Shown here: piece by piece, positions 7,041 through 17,344 of the stretch
How the letters are laid out: every line of letters starts with the position of its first letter
Numbering within the stretch: the first letter of the stretch is position 1
DNA from: Mycoplasmataceae bacterium
Lineage (GTDB): Bacteria; Bacillota_I; Bacilli_A; Mycoplasmatales; Mycoplasmoidaceae
Direction: 5' to 3'
Assembly (NCBI GenBank): GCA_031281465.1
Contig: JAITFH010000015.1
Coordinates: 1-51,079, forward strand
Length of the DNA stretch: 51,079 nt
Notes under the pieces: model-generated
Database searches by the model: none
What the model saw: the letters and a program-made list of their open reading frames with translations, nothing else
Told to the model about the DNA's origin: nothing
Translations under genes and position numbers: made by a program

Positions 7041-10000
7041 GTGAAATTATCTACCAAGGATAAATTTTTTAAGTTTGCTATTTTTGTACTTTTATTACTA
7101 ATCTCTTTTCCTGTTATATTTTCTAGTTGTTTTCCACGAGTGGAAACAACAAAAAACTTTAATTCTAATTCTCCTACCCAAATTATTGGCGAAGAGTCAT
7201 TAACTTCTCCAGTAAACACTTTTGGTATTTCCCCAAAATACAACTTAGATGGAGAAACACAAAAAGTTGGAATATGAGAACTAAAAGTTGTACAAGTTAC
7301 TTATCAATCTCTTTTTTCGTTTGATAGTAATGAACGTAAAATTTCTTGAGAAAAACTAATAGCTGGTATTTACAATTTGACTCTTAGTTGAACTCCTATA
7401 GCTACTAATGGTTCAGATACTATCCACAAAGAGATTACACTAACTGTTGTAGATGATGGAAATACTCCTGTCCCAGAGGGAACTGAACTAGTATCATCAG
7501 CTAATATTCCTTGAGATAGATTGTATCATGAAGCATCGGATGATTTTAACTACTATCCTAATTTTTTAATTCCTAATGACAAAGATTATGATGATATTGA
7601 CCATTTACCTTTATCAGACTATAGTGTTAACGATTTATTTCCTTCGTTTAAATTTTTAATACTTTCTACTAATCCTGAACTTATGAGGTTAAGTGATAAT
7701 GGTGGTAACTATTATCATCAAAGATTTTATATTGGTTCAACTGATGATAATGATTTAAAAAACATTTGTACATTAGAATTTCAAATTAATCCATTACCAA
7801 ATACAAGCATTAACACATGGTATCATATTTTTGCTACTAAAAACTCTGGATATACAAAAATTAATATTTTTGAGAATAGTGTGTGAAATCCTACTTTCTT
7901 TACCAATGATAAAACTTACACCATTTTAGATCTGTCTAGTTTGTTTGGTGAGAGTAATAAAATCCGCGATATTTCTACATCAGGTAGTTGTGAAGTTAGT
8001 TTTGATAAAAACAATCCTGCACCATCTAATAATTTGTTTTCTTTTTTACGTCCTATTAAAAATGAAAGACTAAGTGGAACAAGCGAACAACATATTTTTG
8101 TCAATGGAAAAGATAAAACTAATGATCCAAATTTTGCAATTTCCGATTTTAAGTTTGGAATTAAGAAAAATGCTATTATGGTTGGTTATGAATACAACTT
8201 CTTATTCACGATGAAGTATAAAGGAAAAGAGTTCTATAAAATGATAAAAGTTGAAGGGAATGCATTATATGAAGTTGATGGGTACAAAAACTCAACAAAC
8301 TACTATATTGATGTAGAAAAAACACCTAACAATAGTTTAACAATAAATCCTACAAATAGTCGAGCATTATTTCCTAATGATGCTATTTTCTTATTAAACC
8401 CCATGAACGAACAAGCAGATGGTGATAAGAATTTGTTTTCTTTAGTTTACAAGACTAATGAAAACAAAGAGACTGTTGCTGAAATTTCGTGGAACGGATT
8501 AACTAACACTACACCCAACAATAAAGTATGAACTTTTGAGTTTGCAATCAAACCACCATTTTCTAGCAAACTATTTAAAATTTTATTCAATTTCTTTTTA
8601 TTACCAATCTCTGTAACCACTGCTGATGGTTTAGTTGATGGAGAAGAAACGGACGGAAACCAATTTATTGTTTTAAACCCTAGAGGACAAACTAAAGTGA
8701 ATAACCAAAATTTTACTGTTAATACCTCTATTTCTGGGATAAAATTTGTTAGTAGTTTAAATGATGGTGTAGAAAATCAAACAGATAGTACAGGGAAAAT
8801 ATATCTGCAAGGTAAAACTAATTATTCTAACACTGATACTCTTAGTTTTCCTATCATTATAACTATTAATAATTTTGTTTTGGAAACAATTTATACAGTA
8901 GTTCCTGGAAAATACAAAACACTACCGATTACTGAAAAATTCTATAAAATGTCTAGCATCAAAAATGGAACTAGTGATGCTAAACAAATAATGGGATGGA
9001 GTGACGAGTTTGTTGAAGTATTAGAAAAAACAGATAATGAAATAGAAAATTATTTAAAAAGCAACGGTGGTGATGAATTTGTTGAATATAAAATTGGATG
9101 ATATTTAGAAATAAATTTAAGTAATTGTTTTATGGCTTGGAATGCTGATTTTAAACAACCATCAGTGTGAAACAAATTAAATATTTACAAACTAAATCTT
9201 AATGGTTCAAAGTGAATATGTTGAAACGCTTCTAACAGTACTTTTTACTCCGGGTATAAAACTTTTCACGGTCTAACTTCCGATACATTAAGGGAAATTG
9301 ATTTAGGAAATTCTTGTTTCTTTGTTCCTGTAGTTAATTTGGCGGACAACACTCTAGTTTTAGGAGATGGAACAACTTGGAAACCATATATGAATTACCA
9401 GTGAAAAGAAGGTACAGATGAAAGAGTTGCACCTTCAACAATTAGCTACTATACCGCATATAGCACTTTCGAAGATTGTGCTTTTAGAAACCTAAAAAAG
9501 TTAAGTTTAAGAGATGCAAGTTTTTTTATCAAAACTCCGAGTGGAAATGGAGATGTAAGAGTGGAACTAAACTCTTCAATCTCACTCTATTATTACAACT
9601 CTATTATCCAAATTTATTCAGCTTATTACACGTTTAGCTTATCAACTTTTGGCTCGGAAAAATGTCATACTATTTTTGATTTTAAAGAAATGAATATGTT
9701 TATGTGAGCAGATAATGTAAACAATAAAGTTACATTTAATATTTTTGCTGGTAGTTCGCTTAACGATAGTACTATCCGAAAGTTTAGTATCGATGCAGGT
9801 TATTGTATGTTTTGAGAAACAACTATTTATGCAGATGAATTAATGTTTGACAACATTCATTTTATGCCACAAATAGAGTTTGTTAATCTAACATTTTACC
9901 CTAAACTTATTTTTAATAAATCTGGTATTTCTTCCTGTGCATATATTTTCGATTCAGCTGAAATACATACTTCAAAAATTTCATTTATAAACTGTGAATT

Positions 10001-10862
10001 CTTTCATGATTTTAAAGGAATAAATTATGAAATAAATGGACAACATTTAACAACAAACATTTCTATTTTAGACTATGCTTTTTACTCAGCTAAAATATAT
10101 GGTGTTAAAGAAATTTCTATAGATAGTTCTAATTCTTTAACTAACGAAAATGAAAAAATAGATTTTTATGGCTATATGGAAATGTCACTTTTTACTAGAG
10201 GATTTGATTCTGCACAAAATTCTGGAAGTGAAATTAGGAAAATAGTTTTTGAATGTAAATTGAATGTGAATTTGTGAGATGCAAGCGAAGGTGCTTACAA
10301 GGATAAAGAAAGAACGTTAGATATTTTTACAAACACTTTTTCTTCTAGTTTTGATCCCAAAACAGAATGCAATATCTATGTAAGTTTTGATACCAAAGAA
10401 ACTAATATTGATCCTAATTTAGAATTGGATGGACACATTTTTATTTATAGCAATACATTTGGTTCGTTTACTGGAGAAGAAAATCATATTATTTTAAGTG
10501 GTACATGGACTAAAAAAGTTGCTGAAATAGCTAACGAAGGTTCGGAATATGGTGGGTTTGGAATCACTAGTGCTAAAAGCATAGATATTTCTAAATTGGT
10601 TTTTGCTACACAAGATTTTACTAGTGTTAAAACCTACAACTATTTGTTCACCGCTATTGAACAAAAATCATTATCTGGTGTTTATGTTTATTTACCTACT
10701 GTTAGTACAACCCCTACACAAGACTTTTCTAAATTTAAATTAGGAACTGGATGTTTTAGTAACGCAAAAGAAAGTACATATGTATTTGTGGGTTATGAAT
10801 CGTGTCCTGATTGAATGATGCATACACCTGGTAATTCACAATTCTATGTTTATTCGTTGTAA
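7041..10862 (+). CDS. Giant surface lipoprotein, paralog 1 of 4
   Basis: 1,273 residues once TGA is read as Trp, starting at GTG. The signal peptide ends in a lipobox-like IFSSC (Cys near residue 30). Next is a short motif IIGEESLTS...SPKYNLDG, an Ig-like strand region with ITLTVV, then the family blocks LMRLSDNGGNYYHQR, FDKNNPAPSNNLFSF, DFKFGIKKNAIMVGYEYNFLF and NPTNSRALFPNDA. Near residue 510-530 lies a hydrophobic stretch (LFKILFNFFLLPIS). The second half, from about residue 780, consists of imperfect repeats of the type F-x-A/S-...-I-x-F-x-N-x-x-F. These recall the LRR_5 repeats of BspA-like proteins but are divergent. The protein would be anchored outside the membrane. Paralogs lie at 12201, 17345 and 21273. 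Confidence 0.85.
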
Positions 10863-10976
10863 GTAAAGTAGAAAAATAAACAGATTTGGTTACTTTTTTG
10901 AATTACGAATATTTGTACTACGAAAATAGTGTTTTTTGGCGAATAATGTACCAAAACATGAAAAGTACCGAAAATT

Positions 10977-10996
10977 CATATGTATTTATACATATG
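10977..10996. repeat. 20-base near-perfect palindrome upstream of the small lipoprotein gene
   Basis: CATATGTATTTATACATATG: nine-base arms around TT. It lies 27 bases before a candidate -10 box (TATACT at 11023-11028), a fitting position for an operator. A role is not shown. Confidence 0.5.
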
Positions 10997-11039
10997 TAAA
11001 GAAAAAAGGCAATTTTTTTTATATATACTTAAAATCATT

Positions 11040-11522
11040 ATGGCAAATAAAAACTTAAAACTAACCCTAGCAGCATTATTCGGAGGAGTAGCTGCTGTAA
11101 CAACTGCAACTGCATTAACTCTAACTTCTTGTAATCCAGAAGAAAAAGGATTAAAACTTCACGATGTTAAAAATGTAGAAGCTACCGCTGGTACTGCATT
11201 GGCTGCTGATGCTTTTGCTCCTAGTACTTTTTTAGATGGAAAAAAACTAGAATTGCAAACTGGTGATTCGCTTGTTTACTCTTTAGAACAAAAAAACGGC
11301 GACGCATTCGGAGCTATTACTGCCGAAGCCTTTAATACTCTTACTGGTTTATCGTTCGATATTAATACTGGTAAAATTACTGGAACTTCAACTTTAGCAG
11401 CATCGCTTGCTGAAACAACTTTTAAACTTAAAGTTGTTTATACACCAAAAGATGCTGAACCTGCTCAAGCTCAAACAGCTGATGCACAATTCACTCTTAA
11501 AGTTACCGTAGTTGTTGCATAG
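11040..11522 (+). CDS. Small lipoprotein with a putative Ig-like (He_PIG-type) domain
   Basis: 160 residues from ATG 11040. An upstream in-frame ATG at 10980 would give a non-signal extension, and the candidate -10 (TATACT) lies between the two, so I chose the later start. The signal peptide ends in a clear lipobox LTLTSC (Cys near residue 31). Residues 95-160 carry the pattern GLSFDINTGKITGTSTLAAS...TFKLKVVYT...FTLKVTVVV, matching the putative Ig domain seen in cadherin-like and He_PIG repeats (GLxFDxxTGxIxGTPT). It is Ala/Thr-rich and has no TGA codons, unlike its giant neighbours. It is likely exposed on the cell surface; the partner or substrate is unknown. Confidence 0.82.
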   Translation: MANKNLKLTLAALFGGVAAVTTATALTLTSCNPEEKGLKLHDVKNVEATAGTALAADAFAPSTFLDGKKLELQTGDSLVYSLEQKNGDAFGAITAEAFNTLTGLSFDINTGKITGTSTLAASLAETTFKLKVVYTPKDAEPAQAQTADAQFTLKVTVVVA

Positions 11523-11655
11523 AACAAACAATCCTTTCGTACGTACAATTATCATTAGATAATTAGTTAAAAATTTCGAGCTTGTAAATTGCAATATCTA
11601 AATGGCTTGATGTATATCTGTTGTACAGAACAATACATTCATAAATTTCCCTGCT

Positions 11656-11685
11656 TGTTTTAACATTTTAACGTTTGTTAAAACA
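11656..11685. repeat. 10-bp inverted repeat
   Basis: TGTTTTAACA (11656-11665) and its exact complement TGTTAAAACA (11676-11685) around a 10-base loop. No T tail follows. Confidence 0.5.
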
Positions 11686-12015
11686 TTACAAGAAAAGTAA
11701 AAAGCAATTAACAATTTGTCAAGTGGATAAATGCCTAGACTTCAGGAGTTAAGTAGATATTTTAACAAGAATCTTTTATTACTTTACTATGTGTAGTCTT
11801 TTAAAAAAACAGAAATACAGTTTGTATAGCAACAGAATGACAACACTATCTGGATTCGTAATAAATAATATCTTTTGTACAGGCAAAATCAAATTCCAAA
11901 TGTACTCTGGTAAAATGAATCAAAAATTTAAATAATCGAGAAAGTGTTGCTATACAAAAATTTTTGCTGTTTTCGGAAGTAAAATGCAAATTATCTCCTA
12001 AAGTCAGAATACTCC

Positions 12016-12080
12016 AAAAGTGTTACTTCTAAGGGGTATAGTTTATCAAGTATACCCTATCCTTTAAAAGTAACACTTTT
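12016..12080. repeat. Large imperfect hairpin
   Basis: The outer stem is 13 bp, perfect (AAAAGTGTTACTT at 12016-12028 with AAGTAACACTTTT at 12068-12080). The inner stem is 7 bp (GGGTATA at 12034-12040 with TATACCC at 12051-12057) with a 10-base loop. No run of T follows on either side, so it is not an ordinary terminator. Confidence 0.65.
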
Positions 12081-12158
12081 CTAAGTAAAAATTGCTAATC
12101 TTGCTTTGTCTTTTGAGAAAGTTAAGTTTTTCCAACTTTCAGAACCTAATCTGCCCTA

Positions 12159-12190
12159 ATAACCTATTATAGGTTATGAAGAAATATAAT
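12159..12190 (+). promoter_or_regulatory. Promoter of giant paralog 2 with operator-like palindrome
   Basis: ATAACCTA (12159-12166), a 3-base loop, then TAGGTTAT (12170-12177), ending seven bases before TATAAT at 12185-12190. The ATG follows at 12201. A palindrome in the -10/-35 spacer is a typical site for a dimeric regulator; this is inference. Confidence 0.55.
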
Positions 12191-12200
12191 TAAAGCAATA

Positions 12201-15200
12201 ATGAAATTATTCAAAAAAATCAGCTTTATTAAAACTAATGTTCTCTCACTTTTATTTTTGTTCGGTTTTTCAACCATCCTTACTAGTTGTCAAGATTGAA
12301 CAGTAACATCTAAAAATTTTAATACTGGTCAAGCTCCTTTAAATATTCTTGGTGAAAGTTCATTAACTTCTCTGGAAAATACTGAAGGTTCATCACCAAA
12401 ATATGATTTAGATGGCGATGACAACAAAAAAGAAGGCGTGTGAGAATTTGAAGATAAAGCCGGAGATTATCCTATCTTCTTTGACAAAAGTACTAGGAGA
12501 ATATCATGGGGAAAACTACACGCATCCCCATACGAAGGTCTTCCGTACAATTATCGGTTAGAACTTAAGTGAACTCCGGCAGTTGGTGATGGTACAGGTA
12601 CAATTACAAAAGAAATAACACTAGCTGTATATCCCCAAACTACAAATTCTTCAGTACCCGATGGAACCGAATTAACTTCTTCCGCTAACATAGAGTGGGA
12701 TGGGTTTAATTATAAAAATGAAGAAACTTATAATTTTAATCCTAATTTTTTAATTGCTCCAGGTTCTTACGATAGCACCGATTATTTAACTTTGAATAAT
12801 TATACAATTGGCAGCGTTATGCCTTCTTTTACTTTTCTAATTCTTTCTGATAATCCTAAGTTGATGAGATTGAGTGATAATGGAGGAAAATATTATCATC
12901 AAACTATATATCTAGGTTCTCTGGATGATACTTTTTTGGGATATGTTAATACATTAGAATTTGAAATTATTCCTGTACCTGGTACGGATGTAAAAGACTG
13001 ATATCATATTTATTCTAAAACTTCTGGTTATAGTGAAACAAAAACTTCTATTTTTGAAAATGGTGAATGAGTGTCAGAATATACAGGGCATGATGTTACC
13101 AAGACTATATTAGAATTGGATAGTGTCTTCAAACCTAACACTAACAACAAAATTAGAGACATAACTACTGTAGGAACATGCGATTCTAGTTTTGATAAAA
13201 ACAATCCTGTGCCATCTAACAACTTGTTTTCTTTTTTACGTCCGTTCAATACAGCTAGAACAACAGGTCATACACTTACATCAAAACTTTCTGTAAATGG
13301 AAAGCCAATAACAAGTGATGATACAAATTATAAAGTTTTAGACTACAAATTTGGTATAAAGAAAAGCTCGATTGTTGTAGGACAAAAATATAATTTTTTA
13401 TTTGTTGTTGAATACGATGGCAAAACATTTTATAAACAGTTTTCGATGGAAGGTTCTTTAGCTACTGAAATAGCACACTATACCAATAATACAAATTACT
13501 ATGTTGATGTGGACGATCATCTAGATAACAAGATAACTATCGAACCCACAAAAAACACTGATACAAAATTTCCTAAAGATGTTCTTTTTGATATTCAGCC
13601 AGCAAATAGTCAAGCATTAAGCGAAAATAGTAAATTTAGTTTAGTTTACAAACAAACTGATGACGGTAGTGCGTATAGCGAATTATCTTGAACTAGTTTG
13701 GAAAACACTACAGCTAATAATAAAATATGAATTTTTGAAATTAGAGTGAAAATACCTTTTTCTGGTATTTTATTTAAAATATGAATTAACTTTTTCAAAT
13801 CACCTATTAATGCTGTAGCTAGTGGGACATTGGAAGACGGTAAAACTACTGATGGAACTCAAATAATCACCATTAACGGAAATTCGGCAGCAAAAGTAGC
13901 AAATCAATCATTCACTGTAAAAACTTCACTTCCAGGTATAAAATTTTTTAGTGCAGCTAGTGGAGGAACCGAAAATAAAACTGACAACTATGGAAAAATA
14001 TATCTAAGAGGAAAAACTGAAATAGGAAATAAAGATGGGCAACGTAAATTCGCTATTAATATCATCATAAATAATATTTCCCTAAATACTACATATACCG
14101 TGACGCCTGGTACTTATTTTTCTTTACCAGTAAACGAAAAATTTTACAAAATGTCTGACATATATAAAGATGGAACAGAAGCAAAACAAATAGGAGGATG
14201 AAGTGATGAATTTGTCACCGCTTTAGGAGGAACAAATAGCGAAATAGAAAACTATATAAAGGAAAATGCAGATGGTACATTGGATGAATACGAAATAGGT
14301 TCGTATTTAACAGTTAATTTGTCCGGTAAAGATATTGCATGAAATGCAAATTTTACCAATGCTATAGTGTGAAGTAAATTAAATATATATAAGTTAGATC
14401 TTTCTAATACTAACTGAATAGTTTGGTCTGCAACCGATTGAAAACTATACTCTGGTTACTATTCTTTTCTTAATGTTACTTCTGACACACTAAGAGAAAT
14501 TGATTTAGGTAATGCGTGTTTTTACGGAGTAGTAACTGGTTTTCAAAATGGTAAAATTAAAATTACTAGTGGAGGCAATAATTGACAACCATTCTGAAAT
14601 TTTGATTGGGTAAATACTGGATTTGCAGAAAAAGAAATAAGAGGAATTGATATACAACAATACACCGCATTTCATACATTTGAAGGATGTAAATTTAAAA
14701 ATTTAGAAAAATTAAATTTAGAAAACACTGATTTTTTTCTAAAAAGTTTGACAAATAATAATGCAGTAAGTGTAATATTAAATATTAAAGGAACGGCTCA
14801 GTATATTTACTTAAATGGTTGCCAATTTCATGCCTATTCAGCTTACAACACATTTCTTCAAGCAACTTTTGGTTCACAACAAACCCATACTACATTAAAT
14901 TTAAAAAATTTAAATTTGTTTACGACATCAAAAGTAACGGGTGAAGACAAAAGTAAAGTTTTGTTCAATGTAAATGCAAGCGGAGCTTCTTTCCCATGCG
15001 ATGAAATAAAAGATTTTGCATTTAATATAGGCTCGGATATGTTTAAAAAAGCTGTTATTTACACTGATAACTTAAAGTTTGATGATGTTAATTTTACATC
15101 AGAAATAGAAGTTGCAAATATTACCGAAAGCAACAAGTTACCAGGTTTGCTTAAATCAGGTGTTGTTTCTTGCAGCCATATGTTTGATTCTGCAGAAATC

Positions 15201-16082
15201 CATGCACCAAAAATAGAGTTTAAAGATTGTAAGTTTTTCCATAGTTATACTGATGTAAAAGAACAATTCACATCAAGTCCAAAAATCTCTGTTTTAAACT
15301 CTGCTTTTACCGGAGCTCAAATAAATGATGTTTCTGAAATATCTATTGATGACACTAATTCTTTTACACGTAACGATGAAAAAATAAATTTTTATGGAAA
15401 CTTACCTATGGATTTATTTTCTGATGCATTTGCTGCTACACAAAGTACTGGTCTTACAACAATAAATCTTGGTTGCAAGTTAAATTTAAATCTACAAAAT
15501 GCTGGTACCAAAACAACTTCTACTAGAAAACTTGATGTTTTTTCAGGTATCTTTAGAAACTCTAGTGTTACTTTACCATGCAATATTAATGTAGGATATG
15601 GTTCTGGTGATAACGATAACACGGATAATATAACATTAAGTAGTAACTCATATATATACATTTATAATAATGCATTCAATGGTTTTTCTGGTTCTGAAAA
15701 CCATATCAAATTAGCTGGTACTTGAAACGAAACATTTACTAAATTAGTTAACACTGGAAACAATTACAATTTTTCTATTAAAACTGCCAGAACAATCGAT
15801 ATTTCCCAAATGTGTTTTGCTAAGAGTACTTATGCTAATGTTAGAACATATAAAGGATTATTTGTTGATACTAATGAACAAACATCTAAAACAGGTATTT
15901 ATGTCTATTTGCCGACTACAAATACAACTCCAGAACAAGATTTTGCTAAATTCAAGCTTGACAATTGTTTTGGTGCTCCAAAAACAGCTTCATATGCATT
16001 TATAGGATACAGTCAAAAACCTAATTTCTTGCCCGATTCTTTACCACAAAACTCGAAATATTATCTTTATAGCCATGACTAG
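12201..16082 (+). CDS. Giant surface lipoprotein, paralog 2 of 4
   Basis: 1,293 residues. The signal peptide MKLFKKISFIKTNVL... ends in ILTSC (Cys near residue 30). It has all family blocks: LNILGESSLTS, SPKYDLDGDD, LMRLSDNGGKYYHQ, FDKNNPVPSNNLFSF, FGIKKSSIVVGQKYNFLF, the mid-protein hydrophobic LFKIWINFFKSPI (more polar than in the other three), ENKTDNYGKIYLRGKT, and C-terminal BspA-like imperfect repeats such as FDSAEIHAPKIEF and SAFTGAQINDVSEI. It ends in a conserved GYSQKP...YYLYSHD. Only 9 bases separate it from ung, so the two could share a message. Likely role: adhesion or surface variation (inference). Confidence 0.85.
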
Positions 16083-16091
16083 TAAAATTTT

Positions 16092-16742
16092 ATGAGCATT
16101 TTTGGATTAAAAGATAAATCTTGGTTAAATCTATTTGGCGAATATGCAAAGTGTTTCCCGTTAGAATGAAAGAAACTTGAAGAAATATTGGAGAGCAAAA
16201 CATTTCTCCCTAACCGAGAAAAAGTGTTCAGATGTTTTAGTTATTTTTCTTTAATAGAAACAAAAATTGTAATTCTTGGACAAGATCCTTATCCTAATAA
16301 AGATGATGCATGTGGTTTAGCTTTCTCTGTAGAAAGAAAAACAAAATTACCTAAATCTTTAAAAAATATGTTTGATGAATTAGAAAGAGATTTGGGTATA
16401 GTTAAAAAAGATGGTGATTTAGAAGCATGAGCTAAACAAGGAGTATTATTAATCAATTCAATGCTTACCTTTGATTTAGAATTAAAGAAAGGAAATAAAG
16501 AGTGAAAAAAATTTACTGATTTTATCCTTTCTAACCTTCCTGATGAAGTATTATTTGTTTGTATGGGAACTAATGCCCATACAGTATGTAGTGGAAAGAA
16601 AAACAAAATATTCACTTCTCACCCATCCCCTTTAGGTTTTAAAAAATCTGGTGCAAACTTTATTCCATTTTACAATTCTCATATTTTCTCTAAAATAAAC
16701 ACTTACCTAAAATCTATAAACAAAGATGAAATTAGTTGGTAA
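16092..16742 (+). CDS. ung: Uracil-DNA glycosylase
   Basis: 216 residues, the usual size for mollicute Ung. It removes uracil from DNA in base-excision repair. Motif A, VILGQDPYP with the catalytic Asp, lies near residue 62. Also present are the uracil-pocket GLAFSV, LLINSMLT, the MGTNAHT strand, and motif B HPSPLGF (near 177) with the catalytic His. Several Trp are TGA-coded. The gene follows giant lipoprotein 2 closely, and its last 17 bases overlap the start of the phosphopantetheinyl transferase gene, so the two are translationally coupled. Confidence 0.95.
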
Positions 16743-17184
16743 TAAAATAAAAGTCTATATTTTTAAAAACAAAAAATATCATAAGTATTTAACTAAACTT
16801 GGTTTGGAAAATGCAAAGAAAGATGAAAATGGTAAACCATATGTACCAGGAATTCATTTCTCTATCTCTACAGCAAACAAATATAGTTGTATTGCTATTT
16901 CTAAGCGCTATCGAGTAGGAATAGATATTTTAGAGAAAAACCAAAAAATTTATCACTACGAAAAAGTTTTGAAAAAATGAGGAATAAAAAAACTTTCGAT
17001 GAAAAAATTTATTAGATTGTGAACTATCAAAGAAGCAACCATTAAAATTTGATCAAACGAATCTATTAAAAATATCAACAAAGTTGTAGTTAAAAAGAAT
17101 TTTTGTTTGTATAAAAACCAAAAAATATGTTTTAAAAAAATTCAGAACAAAAAATGTTTTTGTACTTTAGCTTATATTGAATAA
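16726..17184 (+). CDS. 4'-phosphopantetheinyl transferase (Sfp/AcpS superfamily)
   Basis: 152 residues, overlapping ung by 17 bases. It transfers phosphopantetheine from CoA to a Ser of acyl carrier protein. The short motif IHFSISTANKYSCIAIS corresponds to the first conserved motif (P-x-H-x-S-x-S). RVGIDILEK near residues 63-71 gives the metal-binding Asp, and LWTIKEATIKIW near 99-110 gives the W-x-x-KEA-x-x-K motif. The protein is short and very Lys-rich, with little sequence after the KEA motif, so it is a minimal version. The likely partner is the single ACP of a mollicute. I hesitate between Sfp-like and AcpS-like, so no symbol is given. Confidence 0.85.
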
Positions 17185-17215
17185 AAAACTTAAGTAAATA
17201 TAGCAACTTTTCTAC

Positions 17216-17234
17216 AAGTATATAAAATATACTT
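17216..17234. repeat. 19-base palindrome, copy 1
   Basis: AAGTATATAAAATATACTT: 8-base arms around AAA. An identical copy lies at 25139-25157. The two copies bracket giant paralogs 3 and 4. Confidence 0.7.
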
Positions 17235-17331
17235 AAGAAAATCAAACTCCTAGAAACACAACCATTTTTAAAGGTATATTTGTTAACCATATTCCTACAT
17301 AAAAAAACATAACTTTTATACATAAGTATTC

Positions 17332-17337
17332 TATAAT
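17332..17337 (+). promoter_or_regulatory. -10 box of giant paralog 3
   Basis: TATAAT ends seven bases before the ATG at 17345, the same spacing as in paralogs 1 and 4. Confidence 0.55.
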
Positions 17338-17344
17338 AAATAAA

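Larger units (their letters stand above)
11523..12200. other. Hairpin-rich intergenic region, no gene
   Basis: 678 bases without a credible frame, between the small lipoprotein and giant paralog 2. It contains several inverted repeats: 11656-11685 (10-bp arms TGTTTTAACA/TGTTAAAACA), 12016-12080 (large hairpin), 12117-12140 (GAAAGTT/AACTTTC) and 12159-12177. GTATAGCAAC appears near 11824 and its reverse near 11946. I looked for tRNA, SRP RNA and RNase P signatures and found none. An unrecognised structured RNA remains possible. Confidence 0.5.

Noticed and set aside
10980-11039. Upstream ATG of the small lipoprotein (MYLYICKEKRQ...)
   Set aside because: The extension spans the likely -10 box and would bury the signal peptide.
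11523-12200. SRP RNA, RNase P RNA or tmRNA
   Set aside because: None of the conserved core sequences is visible.
17216-17234. Palindrome as a terminator
   Set aside because: No T run follows on either strand and the stem is purely AT-rich except for two G-C pairs.
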